From assembly GCA_017481395.1 (NCBI GenBank), contig JAFUPE010000080.1, positions 1-40,933 on the forward strand: 40,933 nucleotides of DNA, written 5' to 3'. Both the position numbers and the translations under genes were made by a program. Below the pieces are notes generated by a model that searched no databases, was not told the DNA's origin, and was given only the letters and a program-made list of their open reading frames with translations. Origin of the DNA: Ruminococcus sp. (GTDB taxonomy: Bacteria; Bacillota_A; Clostridia; Oscillospirales; Acutalibacteraceae). The stretch's first letter is position 1. The number at the start of each line of letters is the position of its first letter. Positions 30,097 through 38,434 of the stretch are shown piece after piece.

Positions 30097-32154
30097 GTGA
30101 AAAAACTCATTTGCATTATACTTACGTTTATTATGGCACTGGGTACACTCAGTATTACCGCAAGTGCCGCAAGACCGCCTATTGAATATCAGGATGTTTC
30201 CTATATGCAGGAAAACATGCTTTACGTGCACGGTGTTAATAACGTTTGGGAAACTCAGGCGTGGCAGCATTGGCAACAGCTTGACCTTTACCGCGACTAC
30301 GACGAGGACGAGCAAAGGGATATGGGGGTTAAGCGTGAGGATGGTATCTCTAAAGAATATTACTTCTTCCTGCCCTCTGGTGCTGACCATACAGAAGTAG
30401 TTATCTTTAATACATTCCCAAATTCAATAACTTTTAACGGTCAGGTCATTGAAAGCCGCAAGGCAACTACGGTTTACTATACCACCACAGACGACTTTTC
30501 GGTTTTGGCAGATGGCAAAGAATATACAGTAAGATTCAGAAAATCCGATGCCGAAGCTGCAATTTACATCAACAATCCCGATGCTGACGGCAACGGCACA
30601 GATTTGCTTTCGTATCTTTCTCAGGATAAAGAAAACGATGCCAAGGCAACCGGTGCAATTGTAGACAACGACGGCAACATAGACAACACTCCCATTAAAA
30701 AAATCAAGGGCAGAGGCAATACCACCTGGGCAAAGGAAAAGAAGCCCTTTAACGTTACCTACGAAGAAGCAGTTTCCATTGATGGTATGGAAAGTACTAA
30801 AAAGCTTTCTCTGCTGGCAAATTATCAGGATGCTTCTCTTGCCAGAAACAGAATCCTTATGGATATTGCAGATTTTGTGAAAATCCCTTACTCCTCTGAT
30901 TCTCGCTTTGTCGACTTTTATATGAACGGCGAATATTTAGGTTCTTATCAGATTGCTCAAAAGGTAGACATTGGCAAGAATAACCTTGTAAAAGCAGTCG
31001 ATGATGATACTCATTTAAACGAAGACGGCACTCTTAAGGAAGAATTCCCCTTCCTTGTTGAGATTGACGCTGGTGCAGGCGACACAGATTATCACACCTA
31101 CTCTTCAAAAGCCAAGTGCAACCTTACCGTAAAGGGTCCTGAGCTTGAAGAAGGCGATGACTACTATAGCGAAGTATTAAACATAGTTAAAACCAAGTTT
31201 GATGAAATGTATACCGCAATAGTTAATGATACCGACAACCTTGAAGAGTTGGTTGACATTGACTCTATTGCAAAGCTTGTGCTTATTAATGAGCTCAGCA
31301 AAAACTGGGACGTTGGTATCTCGAGCTTCTACCTTACATATATGGCAGACGAACAAGGCAACTACAAATTCTTCGGTTCTCCTTGCTGGGACTACGACAA
31401 CTCCTTAGGTAATGCCACAGGTATTAAAAGCGACCTTGACAGAATGGGCGTCAAGGATTACGAAGAGCCTACAGGCTGGTGGACCAGCTACAAGCTCAAC
31501 AACGGCCGCGGCTCAGGAAAAACAGGCAAGTATACCTTACCCGGCTATGCTATGATGAACGAGACAATCTTTGAGAGAATGGCCGAAATCTGGTTTGAGG
31601 ACTTTATGCCTGCTTTGGCCTTTTTAAACACCGAAAATATTAGCGACAGAGAGATTTACTCCAAAGACGTTTATTATGACTACCTTAAGGCATCTGCCGA
31701 AATGAACTATGAAATGGGTTGGCGTATTAACACAGGCGATTGGATTTGCGACCACTCTGAACTGTTAAATGGTACTTATAACAAAGAAACAGGCGAATTT
31801 ACCTTCGATAGCCAGATTACAACTTACACTGATTCTGAGATGTTCACTTACGAAGGTGAGTATAATTATATGATTGACTGGCTCAACACCCGTGCTGCTT
31901 GGCTCAGTTCAGAATTCCACAAGGCAGTTTATAAGAGTATTATTTTAGGTGATGCTAACCTTGACGGTAAGGTTAATATTAAGGACGCGACCGTTATTCA
32001 GAAGGCTGTTGCTAAAATTTCTTCTCTTGAGGGCGACAATTTTATTGCCGCCGACGTTAATGCCGACGACAAGCTTTCTGTTCAAGATGCAACAAATATT
32101 CAGAAATTTGCCGCTAACTATGAGATCCCCTACAAGATAGGCGAAGCTGTTTAA
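30097..32154 (+). CDS. Secreted CotH-kinase-domain protein with C-terminal type I dockerin
   Basis: The preferred GTG start follows AAAGGAGGAATTAAT and gives 685 residues; the open frame extends upstream without another site. A signal peptide (VKKLICIILTFIMALG..., cleaved near ASA-A) comes first, then a region of unknown fold. The CotH domain follows with KGRGNTTW (204-211), NYQDASLARNR (242-252), FYMNGEYLGSYQIAQK and WDYDNSLG (431-438). The C-terminus is a dockerin from about 616 to 675, with two calcium loops, DANLDGKVNIKD and DVNADDKLSVQD. CotH domains are Fam20C-related protein kinases; dockerins bind cohesins. The product would attach to a cellulosome-like or surface scaffold. No scaffoldin is in the window. 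Confidence 0.92.
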   Translation: MKKLICIILTFIMALGTLSITASAARPPIEYQDVSYMQENMLYVHGVNNVWETQAWQHWQQLDLYRDYDEDEQRDMGVKREDGISKEYYFFLPSGADHTEVVIFNTFPNSITFNGQVIESRKATTVYYTTTDDFSVLADGKEYTVRFRKSDAEAAIYINNPDADGNGTDLLSYLSQDKENDAKATGAIVDNDGNIDNTPIKKIKGRGNTTWAKEKKPFNVTYEEAVSIDGMESTKKLSLLANYQDASLARNRILMDIADFVKIPYSSDSRFVDFYMNGEYLGSYQIAQKVDIGKNNLVKAVDDDTHLNEDGTLKEEFPFLVEIDAGAGDTDYHTYSSKAKCNLTVKGPELEEGDDYYSEVLNIVKTKFDEMYTAIVNDTDNLEELVDIDSIAKLVLINELSKNWDVGISSFYLTYMADEQGNYKFFGSPCWDYDNSLGNATGIKSDLDRMGVKDYEEPTGWWTSYKLNNGRGSGKTGKYTLPGYAMMNETIFERMAEIWFEDFMPALAFLNTENISDREIYSKDVYYDYLKASAEMNYEMGWRINTGDWICDHSELLNGTYNKETGEFTFDSQITTYTDSEMFTYEGEYNYMIDWLNTRAAWLSSEFHKAVYKSIILGDANLDGKVNIKDATVIQKAVAKISSLEGDNFIAADVNADDKLSVQDATNIQKFAANYEIPYKIGEAV

Positions 32155-32170
32155 AATTTATTTACATTTT

Positions 32171-32206
32171 GCCCCTGCTAAATTGATGCAGGGGCTTACT
32201 TTTTTG
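32171..32206 (+). terminator. Terminator of the CotH-dockerin gene
   Basis: GCCCCTGC (32171-32178) pairs with GCAGGGGC (32188-32195), followed by TTACTTTTTT. Confidence 0.85.
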
Positions 32207-32235
32207 TTGACTTTTGGAGTAGAATATACTATCAT
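32207..32235 (+). promoter_or_regulatory. Promoter of the glycosyltransferase gene
   Basis: TTGACT (32207-32212) and TATCAT (32230-32235) are 17 bases apart. Confidence 0.55.
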
Positions 32236-32314
32236 TGTAATATCCATGTAATACAATTGAAATAGTCAGTACAGTAAGGAAGGTCTGATTTACTACGGAA
32301 ACTGTATTTCTAAT

Positions 32315-32343
32315 CTGTGATACCATTATCACAGGCTTTTTTT
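32315..32343 (+). terminator. Hairpin with T-run at the head of the glycosyltransferase gene (possible attenuator)
   Basis: CTGTGATA (32315-32322) pairs perfectly with TATCACAG (32327-32334), followed by GC and seven T. It lies downstream of the promoter and inside the open frame that continues into the glycosyltransferase, so it could be an attenuator or simply coding sequence. Confidence 0.55.
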
Positions 32344-32363
32344 CTCTATGTTACCTATATCAG

Positions 32364-33578
32364 GTGTTTTTTATAATATACGAACTTTTAAAAAAGAATA
32401 AGAAAGCAGACGAAACAAAACCAAAAAAGCTTAACAAATTCGGTATTATTATTTGTGCCAGAAACGAGCAAAGCGTTATTGGCGGACTGATTGACAGCTT
32501 AAAGCGACAGGACTACCCCGAGGAGCTCATCGACATTTACGTTGTGGCTGACAACTGCTGTGATTACACTGCCAAGTATGCCGAGGCAGCAGGCGCTACT
32601 GTTTTCGAAAGAAATGACCAAAACCTTGTGGGCAAGGGTTATGCCCTTGATTTTGCCTTCAAAAAGCTTTTTAAGACCGAAGCTAAGCATGATGCTTATT
32701 TGGTTTTTGACGCGGACAACCTTGTAGACAAGGACTTTGTAAAGGAAATGAACCTTTGCCTAAACAAAGGCTACCGAGTTCTGACAAGCTATCGCAACTC
32801 TAAAAACTACGGCACTAACTGGATAACCTCAGGCTATTCTCTTTCATTTATACGCGAGGCTAAATATCTTAACAAAGCAAGACAGGATTTAAAGCTGTGC
32901 TGTGCAATTTCAGGCACAGGCTTCTGCATAAGCCGCGAGCTTATCGAGGAACAGGGCGGTTGGAAGCATCATCTGCTGACTGAGGACATAGAATTTACAG
33001 TAGATTCTGTAATTAAGGACGAAAAGTTTGGCATAAGCGAAAAGTCTGTACTTTTTGACGAACAGCCTGTTACCTTCAAAAGCTCATGGAATCAGCGACT
33101 ACGTTGGACAAAAGGTTTTTATCAGATTTTAGGTCAGTACGGCTTAAAGCTTTTAAAGGGGATTTTCAAAGGCTCTTTTGCCTGCTACGACTTTTTAATC
33201 ACCCTTTTTCCTGCGTCTGCCTACACAGTGTATAATCTTATAAAATGTATTGTTGAATGCATTTACGGCGTTATTGCTTTCAGCAAAAGCCTTAATCCCC
33301 TTATACTTGTGCAAAACTGCTTGCTTCCCTTTGTCAGTTGCTTTGGCATAATGTACCTTATTTTCTTTGCTATGGGACTTGTAACCATGATAACGGAACA
33401 TAAAGTTATAAGGGCAACCAGAGCTGAGAAAATCCGTTCCATTTTCACCTATCCTTTATTTATGATTACTTATTGCCCCATTGCAATTGTTGCTATCTTC
33501 AAAAAGGTAAGCTGGACACCTATTCCCCACACCATAAAAGCTACCATTGACGACCTTGAAGAAGCAAATTCCAACTAA
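32364..33578 (+). CDS. Membrane glycosyltransferase family 2; N-terminus uncertain
   Basis: From the GTG at 32364 the product has 404 residues. It has the GT2 features IIICARNEQSVIGGLI, D-x-D-like DAD at 116-118, TED at 206-208 and QRLRW at 244-248, with C-terminal membrane helices. Such enzymes polymerise or add sugars at the membrane. The GTG has no ribosome binding site and cuts a hydrophobic segment: the open frame upstream to 32289 encodes ETVFLICDTIITG and FFSLCYLYQVFF, which resembles the N-terminal helix of related enzymes, but holds no ATG, GTG or TTG. An AAGGAAGG site is at 32276-32283. Either a rare start codon is used or the start has mutated. Confidence 0.85.
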   Translation: MFFIIYELLKKNKKADETKPKKLNKFGIIICARNEQSVIGGLIDSLKRQDYPEELIDIYVVADNCCDYTAKYAEAAGATVFERNDQNLVGKGYALDFAFKKLFKTEAKHDAYLVFDADNLVDKDFVKEMNLCLNKGYRVLTSYRNSKNYGTNWITSGYSLSFIREAKYLNKARQDLKLCCAISGTGFCISRELIEEQGGWKHHLLTEDIEFTVDSVIKDEKFGISEKSVLFDEQPVTFKSSWNQRLRWTKGFYQILGQYGLKLLKGIFKGSFACYDFLITLFPASAYTVYNLIKCIVECIYGVIAFSKSLNPLILVQNCLLPFVSCFGIMYLIFFAMGLVTMITEHKVIRATRAEKIRSIFTYPLFMITYCPIAIVAIFKKVSWTPIPHTIKATIDDLEEANSN

Positions 33579-33587
33579 TACAAGCAG

Positions 33588-33621
33588 ACCGCCCGAGTTT
33601 TCGGGCGGTTAATATTTTTTT
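33588..33621 (+). terminator. Terminator of the glycosyltransferase gene
   Basis: ACCGCCCGA (33588-33596) pairs perfectly with TCGGGCGGT (33601-33609), followed by TAATATTTTTTT. Confidence 0.88.
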
Positions 33622-33705
33622 AATATGTATTATAATTTTTAAGTTTGTTAATACTCAATTCATATAAATGCTTTATAATCCTATTCATGAAAGGAGCGAT
33701 TTATA

Positions 33706-36645
33706 TTGCTTAACTTAAAAAACATCCGTAAGGAATATAAAATGGGTGACACAACAGTTGAGGCTCTGAGGGGTGTGGACGTCAGCTTCAGAGACAATGA
33801 ATTCGTTGCGATTTTAGGTCATTCCGGCTGTGGTAAAACAACCCTGCTTAATATTATCGGGGGACTTGACAGATATTCTGACGGTGACCTTCAAATAAAC
33901 GGTGTCAGCACAAAAAAATATAAAGACAGAGATTGGGACACCTACCGAAATCATTCCGTAGGATTTGTTTTTCAGTCCTACAACCTTATTCCTCACCAGA
34001 CTGTTCTTTCTAATGTTGAGCTTGCCCTGACTCTTTCTGGCGTAAAAAAAAGCGAAAGAAAAAAGCGAGCCAAAGAAGCTCTTAAAAAGGTAGGCTTAGG
34101 TGACCAGCTTAAGAAAAAGCCTAACCAGATGTCAGGCGGACAGATGCAAAGAGTTGCCATTGCACGCTCGCTGGTCAACAATCCCGACATTCTTTTAGCC
34201 GACGAGCCAACAGGTGCACTTGACACCGATACAAGCGTTCAGATTATGGAAATTCTCAAGGAGGTCGCAAAGGACCGCCTTGTTATAATGGTTACACACA
34301 ACCCCGAACTTGCCCAAGAATATGCCACAAGAATTGTAAACCTTAAGGACGGCTTGGTAGTTGGTGACTCTAATCCTGTTACCGAGGAAGAATTGCAAAA
34401 TGCCGAAAAGGCGATAAAATCAGAGTCAAAGAAAAAGCAAAAGAAGCCTTCTATGTCCTTCTTCACAGCTTTGTCTCTGTCCTTCAACAATCTGCTTACA
34501 AAAAAAGCACGAACACTTCTTACCTCTTTTGCAGGCTCTATAGGTATCATTGGCATTGCCCTTATACTTTCTCTTTCAAGCGGTATACAGGCTTTTATTG
34601 ACGGAATTCAGGAGGACACCCTTTCATCCTACCCCATTGTTAGTGAAGAAGAAGCCCTCGATATGACAACCATGATGGCTTCTATGATGAGCATGAGCGA
34701 AAACGGCAAAGATCGCGAGGAAGGCAAGGTTTATGCCAACACTGTTATGTACGACATGTTGGAAACCGTTAGCGGCTCGGCATCAAGCAGCAACAACCTT
34801 GAGCCTTTTAAGGCTTATCTTGACCGAAACGGTGCAACCCTTGATGAGTACGTCAACTCTATTCAGTACGGCTACGACCTTGATTTGCTGATTTATGACA
34901 CCAACACCGACGAAAAAATCGAAAAGTTAAACCCTTCGGCTCTTTTCGAGGGTATGATTTCCGACAGTTACAGCGAGGCTATCTCTCCCACTGATTATAT
35001 GCTTGACGTATGGCAGGAGCTAATTCCCTCAAAAGACGGCGGTTCCATAAGTCCTCTTATTACCGAGCAGTATGAAATTGTAGAGGGTGGCGGACGTTGG
35101 CCCGAAAATTACAACGAAGTAGTTTTAGTAGTAAACGAAAACAACGAAGTCGCCGACACAGCACTTTATGCTTTAGGCCTTAAGGATTCTGACGAGGTTG
35201 ACGACATCCTTACTGCGCTTTCAAAAGGCGAAGCTTATGAAAGCGATGCCGCCACAAGCTGGGAGTACAGCGATATTTTAGGCAAAACCTTTAAGCTTGT
35301 GCTTCCCACCGACCTTTACTCCAAAAACGAGAACGGCGTATGGGAGGATATATCTGAAAACGAAACCCTATTAAAGGTAGCTATTGACGACTCTGAGGAT
35401 ATCGAAATCGTAGGTATTATCCGCCCCAGAGAAGACGCAACCTCGGCTTCTATAACAGGTACAATCTGCTACACCAAAGCTTTGACCGAGTTTTACATTG
35501 ATGCTATAAATGACAGCGAAATTATTAAGGAGCAGATGACAGACACATCTGTAGACGTACTTAGCGGTGCAGGCTTTATGGAGACGGGCAAGGAATATTC
35601 TGATGCCGAAAAAGCAGAAATGCTTGAATCGTATATAAGCCATATTTCCGACAAGCAAAAAGCCGAAATGTACACCGAAATTATCACCACTGCTCCTGAG
35701 GAAATACTTACTCAATCTACCGAGCAATATATGTTGCAGTACCCTGACCGAGAAAGTCGCATTGAAGCAATGCTTTCTGCAAACACCGGTGAGGGCGGTG
35801 TTGACGAAGAAACCGCACGCTTGTATTTCGAGGATATGACCGACGAAGAAATAGAGTCGCTTATGGTAAGCAATATGGAAAAGATGATTTCTGCCAAATA
35901 TGCCGAGCAAGCTATGGCAGGCTTGCAAAGCTTTTCTACCTCTGACTTAGCGGCCATGCTTGATGCATATTATACCGACAAAACAGATGCAGAAAAATCA
36001 GCCGACTTTGATAAATTCGTACCCGAGGTTACCCTTGAAAATACACTTCATACCTTAGGCTCGGTTGATTATAACAAGCCTTCTTCTGTAAGCATCTACC
36101 CTATTTCCTTTGATGCAAAGCAAACTGTTACCGACATGATTTCGGACTATAACGACCAAACCAACGACGAGGATGACAAAATAACATATACCGACTATGT
36201 AGCTTTGATGATGTCCTCTGTAAGCGTAATTGTTGACGCCGTTACCTACGGACTTACAGCCTTTGTTTCAATATCTCTTGTGGTTTCTTCAATTATGATT
36301 GGCGTTATCACCTATATTTCCGTTTTAGAGCGAACCAAAGAAATCGGCGTTTTACGTTCAATGGGTGCATCAAAACGCAACATCTCAAACATCTTTACAG
36401 CCGAAACCCTTATTATAGGACTTATTTCGGGACTTATAGGCGTAGGACTTACAATCCTTTTGAATATGCCTATTAATGCAATTCTTGATTTACTTTTAAC
36501 AGACGTTACTATTACAGCTTCGCTTCCTATGGGTGCAGGCATTATACTGGTAGCTATCAGTATGATATTAACATTTATCGCAGGACTTATCCCCTCAAAA
36601 ATGGCGGCTAAAAAAGACCCTGTAGTAGCTTTAAGAACCGAATAA
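33706..36645 (+). CDS. Fused ABC transporter ATPase/FtsX-type permease with a very large extracellular domain
   Basis: The 979-residue protein starts at TTG behind AAAGGAG. The ATPase has Walker A GHSGCGKTT at 38-46, signature MSGGQ at 142-146, Walker B DILLADEP at 161-168 and H198. A lysine-rich linker leads to the first helix at about 271-293. A soluble segment of roughly 540 residues follows, acidic and with a Met-rich patch (DMTTMMASMMSMSE). Three helices then end the protein with LERTKEIGVLRSMGASKRNI, the FtsX/MacB hallmark. MacB-type systems use mechanotransmission rather than simple transport. The fusion of ATPase and permease resembles MacB and some lantibiotic or peptide systems. No partner protein is adjacent. 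Confidence 0.9.
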   Translation: MLNLKNIRKEYKMGDTTVEALRGVDVSFRDNEFVAILGHSGCGKTTLLNIIGGLDRYSDGDLQINGVSTKKYKDRDWDTYRNHSVGFVFQSYNLIPHQTVLSNVELALTLSGVKKSERKKRAKEALKKVGLGDQLKKKPNQMSGGQMQRVAIARSLVNNPDILLADEPTGALDTDTSVQIMEILKEVAKDRLVIMVTHNPELAQEYATRIVNLKDGLVVGDSNPVTEEELQNAEKAIKSESKKKQKKPSMSFFTALSLSFNNLLTKKARTLLTSFAGSIGIIGIALILSLSSGIQAFIDGIQEDTLSSYPIVSEEEALDMTTMMASMMSMSENGKDREEGKVYANTVMYDMLETVSGSASSSNNLEPFKAYLDRNGATLDEYVNSIQYGYDLDLLIYDTNTDEKIEKLNPSALFEGMISDSYSEAISPTDYMLDVWQELIPSKDGGSISPLITEQYEIVEGGGRWPENYNEVVLVVNENNEVADTALYALGLKDSDEVDDILTALSKGEAYESDAATSWEYSDILGKTFKLVLPTDLYSKNENGVWEDISENETLLKVAIDDSEDIEIVGIIRPREDATSASITGTICYTKALTEFYIDAINDSEIIKEQMTDTSVDVLSGAGFMETGKEYSDAEKAEMLESYISHISDKQKAEMYTEIITTAPEEILTQSTEQYMLQYPDRESRIEAMLSANTGEGGVDEETARLYFEDMTDEEIESLMVSNMEKMISAKYAEQAMAGLQSFSTSDLAAMLDAYYTDKTDAEKSADFDKFVPEVTLENTLHTLGSVDYNKPSSVSIYPISFDAKQTVTDMISDYNDQTNDEDDKITYTDYVALMMSSVSVIVDAVTYGLTAFVSISLVVSSIMIGVITYISVLERTKEIGVLRSMGASKRNISNIFTAETLIIGLISGLIGVGLTILLNMPINAILDLLLTDVTITASLPMGAGIILVAISMILTFIAGLIPSKMAAKKDPVVALRTE

Positions 36646-36654
36646 GCTATATAA

Positions 36655-36693
36655 AACTCCCCTCTATGGTACCACTATAGAGGGGAGTTTTTC
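36655..36693 (+). terminator. Terminator of the ABC transporter gene
   Basis: AACTCCCCTCTATGGT (36655-36670) pairs with ACTATAGAGGGGAGTT (36674-36689) with one mismatch, followed by TTT. Confidence 0.88.
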
Positions 36694-36762
36694 GTTAAAA
36701 ATCAGGTTTTTGGCTTAAAAAACACGCTTTCGTCCCTCAAATTTACCCTTTATCCCAATTTG

Positions 36763-36791
36763 TTGCAAGTGATTTTTCATTATGGTATTCT
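36763..36791 (+). promoter_or_regulatory. Promoter of the PLAT-domain gene, extended -10
   Basis: TTGCAA (36763-36768) and TATTCT (36786-36791) are 17 bases apart with TGG before the -10. Confidence 0.55.
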
Positions 36792-36852
36792 ACAGTCACA
36801 GAGAAAAAACACAACAAATTCTCAGAAAAAATTTAAAAAGGAGTAATCCAAA

Positions 36853-37728
36853 ATGAAACACACAGTAAAAACAAAAACAAGAAAAACAACAACAAGAAAA
36901 ACAACAACAAGAGTTATGGCTTTAATCATTGCAATGATTACTGCTTTATCCGCAATATCAGCCTTTACGCTCACTGCTTCGGCTGCAAATGATGAAATCA
37001 CATACAAGTGCAGTTTTGAGCTTTGGGGATTTTCAAACAACGATGTGCAAATTAAAATAAACGGTACAAATGGTTCCACCGACTGGTACAATGCAGGATG
37101 CATAGGCTATTATGATGACCGCAGCTTCAGCTTTAAGGATAAAAACGTTGGCGAAATTACCGGCTATTCAGTAAAAACAGAAGTCGACGGATGTTATTTC
37201 GATGGAGATGTAAATACATTTCTCTATTTCAAAGAGTGGGTACCTCTCTGCTTAACAGTAAACGGTGTTAAGATTTATGGTGCACAAAAAATCAGTCGCC
37301 CCGGCGAGTACACATACTCTATAACAGACAACGTATACAAGGTAACAATCAAAACTGCTGACGTTAAAAAGGCAGGTACAGACCTTAACGTCAACGTTAC
37401 ACTTAACGGCACAAACGGCGAATACTCCAATACAGTAAACACATCCAAAGACGGCCGTATTGTTCTACCCAGTGCAGATCCCTTTAACCACCACGAAAGA
37501 GGCGGCACAACAGTTACAATGGTTTATGCTCCCTTTGACAAGCTTGAGTCCATCACAATTAAGCTTGACGGCGGTGCTATTGCTGCTAAGGGCTGGTTAT
37601 GCGAATCTGTTACAGTAGAGCAGATACAGGGCGGTACAGATACAGGTGTAAAAACAGTCGAGGTAAACCAGTGGTTTGCTACAGAAGAAAATAACTACGA
37701 AAGAACTATAGAAATTCCTCATAATTAA
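36853..37728 (+). CDS. Secreted protein with a PLAT/LH2-type domain
   Basis: The 291-residue protein has a long signal peptide: a basic N-region of 20 residues with a direct repeat (RKTTTRKTTTR), a hydrophobic core, and likely cleavage after TASA (about residue 44). The second half (about 165-291) follows the PLAT order: YKVTIKTADVKKAGTDLNV and NVTLNGTNGEYSN, then FDKLESITIKLDGG, AKGWLCESVTVE and a closing WFATEENNYERTIEI. PLAT domains bind lipids or proteins and occur in secreted gut-bacterial enzymes and adhesins. The first half is beta-rich with ELWGFSNNDVQIKINGTNG and may be a diverged second copy. No catalytic domain is seen. Confidence 0.75.
   Translation: MKHTVKTKTRKTTTRKTTTRVMALIIAMITALSAISAFTLTASAANDEITYKCSFELWGFSNNDVQIKINGTNGSTDWYNAGCIGYYDDRSFSFKDKNVGEITGYSVKTEVDGCYFDGDVNTFLYFKEWVPLCLTVNGVKIYGAQKISRPGEYTYSITDNVYKVTIKTADVKKAGTDLNVNVTLNGTNGEYSNTVNTSKDGRIVLPSADPFNHHERGGTTVTMVYAPFDKLESITIKLDGGAIAAKGWLCESVTVEQIQGGTDTGVKTVEVNQWFATEENNYERTIEIPHN
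36871..36913 (+). repeat. 15-bp tandem repeat in the signal peptide coding region
   Basis: The unit AGAAAAACAACAACA occurs twice in tandem, followed by AGA, encoding R-K-T-T-T twice. It lies in the basic N-region of the signal peptide. Confidence 0.7.
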
Positions 37729-37732
37729 TAAG

Positions 37733-37771
37733 AAAACCTCTATGGCAGTTTTATCCGCCATAGAGGTTTTT
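37733..37771. terminator. Bidirectional terminator between the PLAT and flavin reductase-like genes
   Basis: AAAACCTCTATGGC (37733-37746) pairs with GCCATAGAGGTTTT (37757-37770), with flanking A and T runs. Confidence 0.88.
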
Positions 37772-37788
37772 GCTTTTATTTTTAATAT

Positions 37789-38295
37789 TTATTCTTTAAC
37801 CAGAGCCTTTACGATTTCGCCAACGTACATTTTGTGCATAGGCTCATCCTCGCCGTAGTTGGGATACACCACATCGTCACAGATTGAGGCTTTGTCCATA
37901 TCCTGAGCATAAAGCTTTTTGCACACAAGGGTAAGCTCCGCTTCTTCAAAATAAGGAGCCTCTGCCGAAAACACTGGGGTTAAGCCTGTTTCCTTGCATT
38001 TATCATAATCTCTGCCTGACTTTGTACCGCAAAAGCTGAGTGCCTTTTTATATTCCTCAGGGAAGAATGTAAGGGTAAAGTATTCTTCTTTTTCGCAGAA
38101 TTCAAAGGTGTATCTTGAAGGTCTTATAAATGTGAAAGCAACATTTTTGTTCCACAAAACTCCAAGTCCGCCCCAGGAAGCTGTCATTGTGTTGAAAGAA
38201 TCCTTATCGCCTGCAGTAATCAGCATCCACTGCTTGCCGATTTTTTCAAAGGGGCTGAACTTAAGTTCCTTGATATCAATTTCTTTGAATGCCAT
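37789..38295 (-). CDS. Flavin reductase family protein (FMN-binding split barrel)
   Basis: The 168-residue protein has the flavin reductase-like domain: ITAGDKDSFNTMTASWGGLG near 26-45 with the FMN-binding NTMTASW, followed by FTFIRPSRYTFEFCE and the ending LVCKKLYAQDM and YVGEIVKAL. Members bind FMN and may reduce flavin or use it in redox reactions; no specific pathway is indicated. It appears monocistronic, with a GGAGG site 8 bases before the ATG and a terminator beyond its stop. Confidence 0.88.
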   Translation of the reverse strand: MAFKEIDIKELKFSPFEKIGKQWMLITAGDKDSFNTMTASWGGLGVLWNKNVAFTFIRPSRYTFEFCEKEEYFTLTFFPEEYKKALSFCGTKSGRDYDKCKETGLTPVFSAEAPYFEEAELTLVCKKLYAQDMDKASICDDVVYPNYGEDEPMHKMYVGEIVKALVKE

Positions 38296-38335
38296 AAAAA
38301 CTCCTCCGGATTAGTTTAAATCTCAACGATAATTG

Positions 38336-38408
38336 CAGGGGAGGCGTTTTGCCTCCCGAAAACATTTCCTATAACTTAAACCTATCGGGAGGGGTGACCC
38401 CTCCCCTA
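38336..38408. repeat. Composite inverted-repeat element (REP/MITE-like)
   Basis: The left arm contains a hairpin, GGGAGGC with GCCTCCC (38339-38356), and the right arm another, GGGAGGGG with CCCCTCCC (about 38386-38404). The arms are also inverted repeats of each other (GGGGAGG...CCTCCCC; CCCGA...TCGGG). It lies between birA and the flavin reductase-like gene and could also end birA transcription. Similar GC-rich elements recur in gut Clostridia, from memory. Confidence 0.65.
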
Positions 38409-38434
38409 CAAAATAATTACTATAAAAATAATAT

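Noticed and set aside
36871..36913. CRISPR-like or regulatory repeat
   Set aside because: There are only two 15-bp units, inside a coding sequence and in frame with a signal peptide.
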